From Sneathiellales bacterium (GTDB lineage Bacteria > Pseudomonadota > Alphaproteobacteria > Minwuiales > Minwuiaceae), in contig JALXAG010000283.1 of NCBI GenBank assembly GCA_026992315.1, positions 1 to 32,152 on the forward strand: a DNA stretch of 32,152 bases, in the 5' to 3' direction. A program made the position numbers and the translations under genes. The notes under the pieces are model-generated. The model searched no databases and was not told the DNA's origin. It was given only the letters and a program-made list of their open reading frames with translations. Shown here piece after piece: positions 7,913-15,511 of the stretch. Positions within the stretch are counted from its first letter, which is position 1, and each line of letters starts with the position of its first letter.

Positions 7913-9150
7913 GTGGAAATGAAACGATGGGCGCGGCCATCATGGCCATGACCGATGCGCTGGCCCGCTGCAGCGAGGCGGGGCCGGGCGTCAGCCGCCA
8001 TTTCCTGACGCCCGAACACAAGCAGGCGGCGGCCCTGATCCGCGGCTGGATGGACGATGCGGGGATGGAAACCCATATGGATGCCATCGGCAATGTCGTT
8101 GGCCGTTATCGCGGCGACGGCAGTATCGGCCGCTGCCTGATCACCGGATCGCATCAGGATACGGTGCGTCAGGGGGGGCGCTATGACGGCATGCTCGGCA
8201 TCGTGACGCCGATTGTCTGTATTGCCGCCCTGAACAGGCAGGGGCGGCGCCTGCCTTTCGATATCGAGGTCATCGCCTTCGGTGACGAGGAAGGGGTGCG
8301 CTTCGGCACCACCCTGCTGGGCAGCCATGCCGTTGCCGGCAATTTCGATCCGGGCGTGCTGGATAAATGCGATCGGGCGGGTGTTTCGATTGCCGGGGCG
8401 CTGGAACGTTTCGGCCTCGATCCGGCCGGCATTCCCGCGGCCGCGCGCCGGGCGGAGGATGTGCTGGCCTATGTGGAACTGCATATCGAACAGGGTCCGG
8501 TGCTGGAGGCCGAAGGGCTGCCTGTCGGCGTGGTAACGGCGATTGCCGGTGCCACCCGTTCGCTTGTGCGCTTCACGGGCGTGGCGGGGCATGCGGGGAC
8601 GGTGCCGATGACGGCGCGGCGCGATGCCCTTGCCGGCGCGGCCGAAGCCATTCTGGCGGTGGAGCGCCTCTGCGCCGAGGGCAGGGATCTGGTCGGCACC
8701 GTCGGTATCGTCGAGGCCAGCCCGGGGGCCGCCAATGTCATTCCCGGCGGGGCCTCGTTCTCTTTGGACGTGCGCGCGCCCGGGGATGCAGACAGGGACA
8801 GGGTATTGGCGGCGATACGCGAAGAATTCGAAACTGTTTGCGCGCGCCGGGGGCTTTCGCTGGAAATCGAGGATGTCTATGACGAACCGGCGGTGACCTG
8901 CGCGCCCTGGCTGGTGGAGGCGGGCAGGGATGCCATCGCCGGTGAGGGGATTCGCCCGCTGGCCCTGTTCAGCGGTGCCGGTCACGATGCGGTGGCATTA
9001 TCCGCCATATGCGATGTCGGCATGTTGTTCGTGCGCTGCAAGGGCGGGATCAGCCACAATCCGGCGGAGGCGATCACGGAAGCGGATGCGGATACGGGGG
9101 CGCGGGTGTTTCTGCGCTATCTTGAGCGCATTGCGGAAAGAAGCGCCTGA
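7909..9150 (+). CDS. M20 family Zn-dependent hydrolase (allantoate amidohydrolase / N-carbamoyl-L-amino-acid hydrolase type)
   Basis: Binuclear metal amidohydrolase of the AllC/HyuC/beta-ureidopropionase branch of M20, cleaving N-carbamoyl or ureido compounds and releasing ammonia and CO2. The 413 residues show the expected metal ligands: H82 (GSHQDTV), D93 (GRYDGMLG), the acidic pair E127/E128 (GDEEGVRF), H192 (ELHIEQGPVLE) and H383 (GGISHNPAE). The lid/dimer domain contains VAGHAGTVPM (225-234). Sequence alone does not decide between allantoate and N-carbamoyl amino acids, so no symbol is given; no purine or hydantoin genes are adjacent. It overlaps pepN by four bases and has AGGAAAA just upstream, so the two peptidase-fold enzymes are likely co-translated, perhaps for nitrogen scavenging (inference). 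Confidence 0.9.
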   Translation: MSGNETMGAAIMAMTDALARCSEAGPGVSRHFLTPEHKQAAALIRGWMDDAGMETHMDAIGNVVGRYRGDGSIGRCLITGSHQDTVRQGGRYDGMLGIVTPIVCIAALNRQGRRLPFDIEVIAFGDEEGVRFGTTLLGSHAVAGNFDPGVLDKCDRAGVSIAGALERFGLDPAGIPAAARRAEDVLAYVELHIEQGPVLEAEGLPVGVVTAIAGATRSLVRFTGVAGHAGTVPMTARRDALAGAAEAILAVERLCAEGRDLVGTVGIVEASPGAANVIPGGASFSLDVRAPGDADRDRVLAAIREEFETVCARRGLSLEIEDVYDEPAVTCAPWLVEAGRDAIAGEGIRPLALFSGAGHDAVALSAICDVGMLFVRCKGGISHNPAEAITEADADTGARVFLRYLERIAERSA

Positions 9151-9225
9151 GTTCAGCCCTGTTGTCAGATCCTGTCAGGATCCGGACCTAATTCATATGA
9201 TTCCGTTTGACGGCGGCGGGCGGTA

Positions 9226-9432
9226 TCATTGCCCGGCGGCGGGCATGATGACATTCATGCGCGCGGCCTCGCCGTCATTTTGGTCATGCACGGCGGTATC
9301 GTTTCCTGCCGTAATGATCTGTCCCGCTATTTCCGGTGCATAGCGGGCAATGGCGTAGAGGCCGAGCCAGCTCAGCGAAGCCGTCACGACCAGCAGCAGG
9401 AATGATTTACGTGCCGAATATCGTGTGCTCAT
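9226..9432 (-). CDS. Small predicted membrane protein, unknown function
   Basis: A 68-residue open frame. The basic start (MSTRYSARK) is followed by one hydrophobic segment at about 10-28 (SFLLLVVTASLSWLGLYAIA) and a short polar tail, giving a single-pass topology or an uncleaved signal anchor. GGAAAC lies a few bases ahead of the ATG. I recognise no family. It is the only open frame of sensible composition between the amidohydrolase and the sugar transferase, and it is convergent with the former. It may be real but could be chance. Confidence 0.45.
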   Translation of the reverse strand: MSTRYSARKSFLLLVVTASLSWLGLYAIARYAPEIAGQIITAGNDTAVHDQNDGEAARMNVIMPAAGQ

Positions 9433-9518
9433 TGTCTGTTTCCATTCGTGCCGCAGCTATCGGCCGGCTTTTGCATCCGGGTTCAAGCGCCCCCTCCATG
9501 GTGTGTTTTGTATAAAGC

Positions 9519-9539
9519 AAGAATTAGGCCAGAATTCTT
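9519..9539. repeat. 21-base dyad, possible operator
   Basis: AAGAATT and AATTCTT are exact reverse complements separated by seven bases (AGGCCAG). The half-site spacing of about 14 bases suits a dimeric regulator more than a terminator, and no T run follows. It lies between the small membrane gene and the sugar transferase and could serve either. Confidence 0.35.
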
Positions 9540-9821
9540 AAGTGAGAGTTTTTCGCAGAAAACAGCGCATTCGATATTTCGGATATGTCTTGCTTCTTTT
9601 CGATTGTAAAGAAATCCGACAATTTTTTGTTAACCCTATTGGGTTATTGAGGAGGGGGACGAACAGGCAGGATCTGTGTCGGGCGGGCAGAAATCTGGCT
9701 TTATTTCGGAGAAATGCTTATGAAGATTTGTTCTGTAGTCGATTTTATTGCCCGGAAAATATTAATGGGTTGAACAGAGCAAAAATTTTCGTAGTTTTCC
9801 CTGCGTAATATGGTTAAATCA

Positions 9822-9837
9822 TGTGATGAAAATCACG
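9822..9837. promoter_or_regulatory. Crp/Fnr-family-like binding site
   Basis: TGTGATGAAAATCACG matches TGTGA-N6-TCACA at nine of ten conserved positions. A candidate -10 (TATACC, 9862-9867) lies about 43 bases downstream of the site centre when measured to the implied start, close to a class II Crp arrangement. The gene it would serve begins at 10084, leaving a leader of about 210 bases. The regulator is not in the window. Confidence 0.45.
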
Positions 9838-10083
9838 GCGGGGCATGGTGTTTCATGCCAGTATACCGGCAGATATTCCGGGGGCTTCTCCATCGGGACG
9901 AGTTGTTTATGGTTAAGTTTAACCTGCCGAATTACTGACGGGCAGGGCGGTAGTTTGCCGCTTGCCGATAGGGCCGGCGCAGGGCTGGCCGGATCATGTT
10001 CCGCCAGGGCAGGGGTCGAGGGCCTGCCGTGTAGCGTCGGCGACTGATTCGGTCATTGGCCGGATCGCCACAGGAAGGTTTTT

Positions 10084-11475
10084 ATGATCAGGTTGTTCGG
10101 ACATTACATTCAGCGCACGTTCGTGTTGTTGGGTTTAATCGAACTGCTGCTGCTGGGCTTCAGCATGCTGGCGGCGCAGGTTCTGCGCCTGGCGATCGAG
10201 GGGAAGTTCGATCTGCCGGCGCTGGGGCAGAACTTTCTGCCGGAGGCGCTGATCTATGCCGGCATCTTCTGGCTGTCCATGGTGTCTTTGGGCCTGTATC
10301 AGCGGGAGACGGCCAACGATCTGTGGATGACCTTCATTCGCCTGCTGGCGAGCTTTGCCCTCGGCTTCGTCCTGCTGACCATCCTGATATATGTTTTCCG
10401 CGATATCGGCATCTGGCGCAGTGCCCTGGCGATTGCCATTCCCTTATCGTTGCTGCTGTTGCTGGCTTCACGCTGGATTTTTCTGCGCATCAGCCATCTG
10501 GATACCTTCAAGCGCCGCATATTGGTAATCGGCATTGGCAAGAACGCAGCCAAAATCGCCGAATTGGCCAAGCGTGAAACCCCTTCCTTCATTTGTGTGG
10601 GTTTCGTCGCGCTGACCGATATCGACCCGGAAGTGCCGGAGGATCAGGTATATCGCGGTGTCAACAGCATCCTTGATCTTGCCCAGAACGAGAAGGTCGA
10701 CGAGATTGTCGTCGCCCCCGCCGACCGGCGCGCCGGGCTGCCCATGCGGGATTTGCTGAACTGCAAATCCGCAGGGATCCGCATTGTCGAATATGCGACC
10801 TTCTTCGAACGGGAAACCGGCAAGGTCGATCTCGATGCCCTGCATCCGAGCTGGCTGATTTTCTCGGAGAATTTCGCGGCCAGCCGCCCGCAGCAGGTGC
10901 TGAAAAGGATCTTCGACATCACCGCCAGCCTGCTGTTGCTGATATTCAGCCTGCCGGTTCTCATCCTGACCGCCATCGGCATCAAACTGACCAGCCCGGG
11001 ACCGGTCTTCTACCGGCAGGAGCGGGTCGGGCGCGACGGCAAGACCTTCATGCTGCTGAAGTTCCGCTCCATGCGTACCGATGCCGAAAGCGACGGCGTG
11101 CCGCGCTGGGCGGCGGAGAAGGATTCACGCATCACCCCCATCGGTTCCTTTATCCGCACCACGCGTATCGACGAGATTCCCCAGATATTCAATGTGCTCA
11201 AGGGGGATATGAGCTTTATCGGCCCGCGGCCGGAGCGCCCCTTTTTCGTTGAAAGCCTGAGCATGGAAATTCCCTATTATACGGAACGTCATCAGGTGAA
11301 ACCGGGCATCAGCGGTTGGGCGCAGCTTAATTATCCTTATGGCGCTTCGGTTGCCGATGCCCGTGAAAAACTTTCCTACGATCTGTATTACATCAAGAAT
11401 TACAGCATCTTCCTCGACCTGATCGTGCTGATGCAGACCGTGCGTGTGGTGATCTGGCCCCAAGGCGTGCGCTGA
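10084..11475 (+). CDS. Polyprenyl-phosphate sugar-1-phosphate transferase (EpsB_2 type, PEP-CTERM/exopolysaccharide associated)
   Basis: Inner-membrane enzyme that moves a hexose-1-phosphate from a nucleotide sugar to undecaprenyl phosphate, the first step of a repeat-unit exopolysaccharide. Of 463 residues, the N-terminal part has membrane segments at about 13-33, 56-74, 86-104 and 115-135. A CoA_binding_3-like soluble domain follows (145-245), then a fifth hydrophobic segment (278-300). The catalytic bacterial sugar transferase domain (275-463) shows SPGPVFYRQERVGRDGK, FKFRSM-like LKFRSMRTDAES, DEIPQIFNVLKGDMSFIGPR and KPGISGWAQ. The start MIRLFGHYI and the full layout resemble TIGR03013 proteins linked to PEP-CTERM/exosortase loci. 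AGGAAGG at 10072-10078 supports the ATG. It stands alone here, without other polysaccharide genes. Confidence 0.9.
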   Translation: MIRLFGHYIQRTFVLLGLIELLLLGFSMLAAQVLRLAIEGKFDLPALGQNFLPEALIYAGIFWLSMVSLGLYQRETANDLWMTFIRLLASFALGFVLLTILIYVFRDIGIWRSALAIAIPLSLLLLLASRWIFLRISHLDTFKRRILVIGIGKNAAKIAELAKRETPSFICVGFVALTDIDPEVPEDQVYRGVNSILDLAQNEKVDEIVVAPADRRAGLPMRDLLNCKSAGIRIVEYATFFERETGKVDLDALHPSWLIFSENFAASRPQQVLKRIFDITASLLLLIFSLPVLILTAIGIKLTSPGPVFYRQERVGRDGKTFMLLKFRSMRTDAESDGVPRWAAEKDSRITPIGSFIRTTRIDEIPQIFNVLKGDMSFIGPRPERPFFVESLSMEIPYYTERHQVKPGISGWAQLNYPYGASVADAREKLSYDLYYIKNYSIFLDLIVLMQTVRVVIWPQGVR

Positions 11476-11613
11476 CAGCCGCTTTCGGTTTCGCCCTCCG
11501 CGGGTTTCTTCCCCTGCTCCTGGCGGTGCTTCGCTCCTCTCCTGCCGGTTGCCGGCCTTTCCCTTCCGCTTGTTCGTCTGCCTGTTGTTGTCCGGTTTTT
11601 TCGTTGCTGCTAG

Positions 11614-11635
11614 TTGACGTTTACGTAAACGTTAA
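11614..11635. promoter_or_regulatory. Palindromic operator overlapping a putative promoter of the lipid gene cluster
   Basis: ACGTTTACGTAAACGT (11617-11632) is a perfect 16-base palindrome. Including flanking TT and AA it extends to 22 bases with one mismatched pair. TTGACG at 11614-11619 could be a -35 element, with GATAGG 16 bases further as a poor -10, so a bound protein would sit on the spacer as MerR-family regulators do. From memory, LiuR-type MerR regulators of fatty-acid and branched-chain amino-acid catabolism recognise sites of this kind. That assignment is inference; the palindrome itself is directly visible. Confidence 0.6.
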
Positions 11636-11654
11636 GATAGGGTGGGAATGAAAC

Positions 11655-12689
11655 ATGAAGGCCGGGGGTGTTATGGATTATTGGGAGGGGCAAGCCCCTG
11701 CTGCCGGCACGGCGCAAGAGGTTCTGCCCGGTATTTTCTGGATACGGATGCCTCTGCCGATCAGGGGGCTGGAAACGATCAATCTGTGGCTGTTGCGCGA
11801 TGGCGATGGCTGGACCCTGATCGATACCGGGCTGGGCACGGGAGAAATTCACCGTCTGTGGCAGCAGATCTTCGCCACGGTTCTGGCGGGCGCACCGATC
11901 AAACGGGTGATTTGTACGCATTTTCATCCCGATCACACGGGACAGGCCGGATGGATCGTGGAGCGTTTCGGTGCCGCCTTTCACATGAGTGCCGGCGAAT
12001 GGTCGTTCGGGCGGATGTTGTGGCTCGACAGCCAGCCGGAGGTACCGGCCTATGTTCTCGGTTTTCTGCGGCGGCAGGGATGGGACGAGGCTGCGCTCGC
12101 CCATCAGGAGAGCCGCGGTTACAACATGCTGGCCAGAAGCATCCGCCAATATCCCCATTCCTTCACCCGGCTGGCGGATGGGCAGCGGATGAATATCGGC
12201 GGGCGTTACTGGCGGGTGATGGTGGGGCGCGGGCATTCGCCGGAACATTGCTGCCTGTATGACGAGGTCGATAACATTCTCATATCCGGCGACCAGATCC
12301 TGCCGGCCATCAGTCCGCATATCGGCGTTTATCCAAGCGAACCGGATGCCGACCCGCTGGGCGATTACCTGTCTTCGCTGAAGGATTTCGCCCGTCTGCC
12401 CGACGATTGCCTGGTCCTGCCGGCTCATGGCCATGTCTTTCGCGGGCTCGGCCGTCGCATCAGGGCATTGCAGGCCCATCATCGGGAGCGGGTCGATGCC
12501 ATCTGTGCCTTTTTTGCAAGACCTGCACCGGCGGTGGCCTGTTTTCCCGCCCTGTTCGCACGCCCGATAACCGATGAAAACCGCATGTTGGCGACGGCCG
12601 AGGCGCTGGCCCATATCAACCGCGCCTTGCGGGAAGGACGGCTGCAGCGCCGCCCCGAAGGCGATGTGACGATGTATGAAGCCGCCTGA
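11655..12689 (+). CDS. MBL-fold metallo-hydrolase (LACTB2-like)
   Basis: Metallo-beta-lactamase-fold hydrolase, probably acting on a thioester or other ester; the exact substrate is unknown. Of 344 residues, strand-helix features NLWLLRDGDGWTLIDTGLGTGE (43-64) lead to the metal motif THFHPDHTG with H89, H91, D93 and H94. GRGHSPEHCCL supplies the next histidine, SGDQIL the bridging aspartate and PAHGH the last histidine, so the dinuclear site is complete. A winged C-terminal domain follows, as in LACTB2-like proteins. GGTGGGA stands about eight bases ahead of the ATG at 11655; an in-frame ATG at 11673 is an alternative start. Directly downstream of the palindromic operator and first of three co-directional lipid-type genes. 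Confidence 0.88.
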   Translation: MKAGGVMDYWEGQAPAAGTAQEVLPGIFWIRMPLPIRGLETINLWLLRDGDGWTLIDTGLGTGEIHRLWQQIFATVLAGAPIKRVICTHFHPDHTGQAGWIVERFGAAFHMSAGEWSFGRMLWLDSQPEVPAYVLGFLRRQGWDEAALAHQESRGYNMLARSIRQYPHSFTRLADGQRMNIGGRYWRVMVGRGHSPEHCCLYDEVDNILISGDQILPAISPHIGVYPSEPDADPLGDYLSSLKDFARLPDDCLVLPAHGHVFRGLGRRIRALQAHHRERVDAICAFFARPAPAVACFPALFARPITDENRMLATAEALAHINRALREGRLQRRPEGDVTMYEAA

Positions 12690-12740
12690 GGGAAAGGCGG
12701 ATTTTTCCCATTCCGGCGGAAGAAAAACGGAGGCAAGACA

Positions 12741-13565
12741 ATGAGTGATCTGGGTGGCAAGGTACTTTTCATCACCGGCGCCAGCCGGGGAATCGGCAAG
12801 GCCATCGCCCTGCGTGCAGCCCGCGACGGTGCGGCGGTCGTCATCGCCGCCAAGACCGACAAGCCGCACCGCAAGCTGCCGGGAACCATATACACGGCGG
12901 CCGAAGAGATCGAGCAGGCCGGCGGACGGGCCCTGCCGCTGGTGGTCGATGTCCGCGACGAAGAAGCCGTCGGCAATGCCGTGAAGGCGGCCGTGCAGCA
13001 TTTTGGCGGCATCGATATTCTGATCAACAATGCCAGCGCGATCAGCCTGACGGGAACGCTGGAAACGCCGATGCGCCGCTACGATCTGATGCATCAGGTC
13101 AATGCCCGGGGCACGTTCCTTTGTTCGCAGAAATGTCTGCCGGCGCTGCTGGAGGCGGAAAACCCGCATATTCTGAATATCTCGCCGCCGCTGAACATGG
13201 AGGAACGCTGGTTTGCCCCGCATGTTGCCTATACCATGGCCAAATACGGGATGAGCATGTGTGTTCTCGGCATGGCAGGCGAGTTCCGCGCCAAAGGCGT
13301 GGCGGTCAATGCCCTCTGGCCGAAAACCGCCATCGATACGGCCGCGATGGCCATGCTTGGCGGGCCGGATGCAGCCCGTAACTGCCGTAAGCCCGAGATC
13401 ATGGCCGATGCCGCGCACCGGATCCTGACCCGCCCGTCGCGGGAGGCCACGGGGAATTTCTACATAGACGAAGACGTGCTGCGCGAAGCCGGTGTGGAGG
13501 ATTTCAGCATCTATCTCAATGAGGGCGGTCGGGAGGACCGGCTATTGCCCGATTTCTTCCTTTAG
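12741..13565 (+). CDS. Short-chain dehydrogenase/reductase, HSDL2-like
   Basis: NAD(P)-dependent oxidoreductase of the classical SDR type, closest in pattern to bacterial HSDL2-like proteins found with fatty-acid genes; substrate not known. The 274 residues contain the cofactor motif TGASRGIGKA (12-21), NNAS (96-99), catalytic S148 within NISPPLN, and Y164/K168 in YTMAKYG. The ISPPLN stretch in place of the usual ISS is a mark of this subgroup. GGAGG at 12729-12733 is seven bases before the ATG. It lies 51 bases behind the MBL hydrolase and 167 before the acyl-CoA ligase, supporting a shared lipid-catabolic role (inference). Confidence 0.9.
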   Translation: MSDLGGKVLFITGASRGIGKAIALRAARDGAAVVIAAKTDKPHRKLPGTIYTAAEEIEQAGGRALPLVVDVRDEEAVGNAVKAAVQHFGGIDILINNASAISLTGTLETPMRRYDLMHQVNARGTFLCSQKCLPALLEAENPHILNISPPLNMEERWFAPHVAYTMAKYGMSMCVLGMAGEFRAKGVAVNALWPKTAIDTAAMAMLGGPDAARNCRKPEIMADAAHRILTRPSREATGNFYIDEDVLREAGVEDFSIYLNEGGREDRLLPDFFL

Positions 13566-13705
13566 GTAGGCTCCGGGCTCCGGACCCTAAAAGCAGGAGA
13601 TGCCGGGAAGGTGAGGCGGCACGTCGGCAGGGGAAGGCAAAATCCTGTAGGCGGGTCGGTTTTCCGTGACTATGGTAATAAAAATGATAAATTGCCATAT
13701 CTACC

Positions 13706-13713
13706 GAACGTTC
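13706..13713. promoter_or_regulatory. GAACGTTC palindrome upstream of the acyl-CoA ligase
   Basis: The perfect eight-base palindrome lies 19 bases before the ATG at 13733 and just ahead of the ribosome site AGGGAGGG (13717-13724). TetR-family regulators of fatty-acid genes often use sites with an ACGTTC-like core, so it may be an operator. At eight bases it could also be chance. Confidence 0.25.
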
Positions 13714-13732
13714 ATTAGGGAGGGTTGGACGC

Positions 13733-15415
13733 ATGAACGCCCCATGGGTTAAGAAATATCCCCCGGGTCTGGATCCCGAAGCCACTTTTACCCCGCGGCC
13801 CTTGTATTCGCTGCTCGATGATGCGGTGGCCCGCTTTCCCAAACATCCGGCAATGGATTTCCTGGGCAAGCGTTACGATTACGCCACATTGGGCGATCTG
13901 GTCGATCGTGCGGCGAAAGGCTTTCGGGCCCTGGGGGTCAGGCGCGGGGTCAAGGTCGGGTTGTTCCTGCCCAATTGTCCGCAATTCGTGATCAGCTATT
14001 ACGGCATTCTCAAGGCCGGGGGTACGGTAGTCAATTTCAGCCCGCTGTATTCGGCGCCGGAACTGCTGCATCAGATCGAGGATTCACACACCGATATCAT
14101 GGTGACGCTGAATCTGCAGGCCCTGTATCCGAACATGGCGAAGATGCTGCAGGAAAGCAGGTTGCAGAAGCTGGTGATCGGCACCATGTCCGAGGTGCTG
14201 CCGTTTCCGAAAAATCTGCTCTTCCCGCTGGTCAAGCGTGCCGATATCGCCGCTGTTCCGCGTGATGAGCGCCACATTTCCTTCAAACAGCTACTCGCCA
14301 ATGACGGGCGCATGGAGCCGGCCGAGGTCGATCCAAAGGAGGACATCGCCGTGCTCCAGTATACGGGCGGGACCACCGGAGTTGCCAAGGGGGCGATGCT
14401 GACCCATGCCAATCTGAGCGCCAATACCGAACAGGCGGTGATGTGGTTCACCAACTGCGAGGAAGGCCAGGAGCGCATGCTGGGCGTGCTGCCGTTCTTT
14501 CACGTTTTCGCCATGACGTCGGTGATGAATTTTTCGATCCGCATCGGTGCGGAAATCATCATGATGCCGCGTTTCGAACTTGAAGGGGCGCTGGAGCTGA
14601 TCGACAAGCGCAAACCGACCCTCATGCCCGGCGTGCCGACCATGTATACGGCGATGATGAACCATCCCGACATCGGCAAATACGATCTCAGCTCGATCAA
14701 GGGCTGTATATCCGGCGGGGCGCCGCTGCCGATAGAGGTCAAGCAGGGTTTCGAGAAACTTTCGGGCTGCAAGCTGGTCGAAGGCTACGGGCTGACGGAA
14801 ACGTCGCCGGTCGTTGCCTGTAACCCGCTGGAAGGGGAAAGCAAGGAAGGGTCGATCGGCCTGCCGGTGCCGGGAACGCGGATCGCCATTCTCGACCGCG
14901 AGGATCCGACAAAAGAAATGCCGATCGGCGAACCGGGCGAGATCTGCGTTGCCGGGCCGCAGGTGATGAAAGGCTACTGGAACCGCCCCGAGGCGACGGA
15001 GGCCACCATCATCGACGGCCTGCTGCACACGGGCGATATCGCCTATATGGACGAGGACGGCTATTGTTTCATCATTGACCGGATCAAGGATCTGATCCTG
15101 TGCAGCGGCTTCAACGTCTACCCCCGCGTTGTCGAGGAGGCGATCTATCAGCACCCGGCGGTCGAGGAGGTGACGGTGATCGGCATTCCCGACAAATATC
15201 GTGGCGAGGCCCCGAAAGCCTTCATCAAGCTGCGCGAAGGCATGACGGCGACCGAAGAGGAGATCATCGCTTTCTGCCGCGAGCGGCTGGGCAAGCATGA
15301 GATCCCCCAGGAAGTGGAATTCCGCGACGAACTGCCCAAGACCATGATCGGCAAATTGTCGAAAAAGGAACTGGTGGCCGAGGAACGCGCCCGCCGCGAG
15401 GCGGCCGGGGACTGA
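13733..15415 (+). CDS. Long-chain fatty acid--CoA ligase (AMP-forming)
   Basis: Activates fatty acids to acyl-CoA through an acyl-adenylate, the entry step to beta-oxidation; peripheral on the inner membrane. The 560 residues fit the FadD group. The ATP loop YTGGTTGVAKGAMLTH lies near 207-222 and GYGLTETSPV in the second adenylate motif. HTGDIAYMDEDGYCFIIDR is followed by the acyl-CoA synthetase signature IKDLILCSGFNVYPRVVEE, and the C-terminal catalytic lysine is in LPKTMIGKLSKKEL. AGGGAGGG ends eight bases before the ATG. It closes the 11655-15415 lipid-type set, and a strong hairpin terminator follows 40 bases after its stop. Chain-length preference cannot be read from sequence. Confidence 0.94.
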   Translation: MNAPWVKKYPPGLDPEATFTPRPLYSLLDDAVARFPKHPAMDFLGKRYDYATLGDLVDRAAKGFRALGVRRGVKVGLFLPNCPQFVISYYGILKAGGTVVNFSPLYSAPELLHQIEDSHTDIMVTLNLQALYPNMAKMLQESRLQKLVIGTMSEVLPFPKNLLFPLVKRADIAAVPRDERHISFKQLLANDGRMEPAEVDPKEDIAVLQYTGGTTGVAKGAMLTHANLSANTEQAVMWFTNCEEGQERMLGVLPFFHVFAMTSVMNFSIRIGAEIIMMPRFELEGALELIDKRKPTLMPGVPTMYTAMMNHPDIGKYDLSSIKGCISGGAPLPIEVKQGFEKLSGCKLVEGYGLTETSPVVACNPLEGESKEGSIGLPVPGTRIAILDREDPTKEMPIGEPGEICVAGPQVMKGYWNRPEATEATIIDGLLHTGDIAYMDEDGYCFIIDRIKDLILCSGFNVYPRVVEEAIYQHPAVEEVTVIGIPDKYRGEAPKAFIKLREGMTATEEEIIAFCRERLGKHEIPQEVEFRDELPKTMIGKLSKKELVAEERARREAAGD

Positions 15416-15455
15416 AGGGTAGCCGTCCCGTACGGCAGGAGCCGTTTCAGGCAAC

Positions 15456-15490
15456 AAAAAAACCGGGGATGGCGCATCCCCGGTTTTTTT
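15456..15490. terminator. Strong bidirectional intrinsic terminator
   Basis: A perfect 16-base-pair stem with a three-base loop (GCG, 15472-15474). Seven A, then CCGGGGATG, pair with CATCCCCGG followed by seven T. The A and T runs flank the GC stem symmetrically, so it ends transcripts from either side: the acyl-CoA ligase (+, stop at 15415) and the chemoreceptor (-, stop at 15512). Confidence 0.95.
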
Positions 15491-15511
15491 CATGTCACCC
15501 TTGCGCTGCCG

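Larger units (their letters stand above)
9433..10083. other. 651-base AT-rich non-coding region upstream of the sugar transferase gene
   Basis: No convincing long gene is seen here. The stretch 9540-9830 is clearly richer in A/T than the flanking genes. It holds several short perfect dyads: AAGAATT/AATTCTT at 9519-9539, TAACCC/GGGTTA at 9631-9646, GGCATG/CATGCC at 9842-9859 and GGTTAA/TTAACC at 9911-9924. A Crp-like site is at 9822-9837, with TATACC at 9862-9867 as a possible -10. A 17-codon open frame (9720-9773) follows GGAG at 9708-9711. The 88-codon frame at 9542-9808 resembles nothing and uses atypical codons; I reject it as a gene. The region most likely carries the promoter and a long leader for the gene at 10084. 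Confidence 0.6.

Noticed and set aside
9168-9182. GATCCTG-T-CAGGATC dyad after the amidohydrolase as a terminator
   Set aside because: One-base centre leaves too small a loop for a full stem and there is no following T run.
9542-9808. 88-codon frame in the AT-rich region
   Set aside because: GTG start without a ribosome site, no family resemblance, and composition unlike neighbouring genes.
11544-11556. GCCGG-TTG-CCGGC hairpin as terminator of the sugar transferase gene
   Set aside because: Five base pairs and a mixed C/T tract only; too weak to call.
11610-13418. 602-codon minus-strand frame across the MBL hydrolase and SDR
   Set aside because: Both plus-strand genes have complete catalytic motifs; the antisense translation has none.
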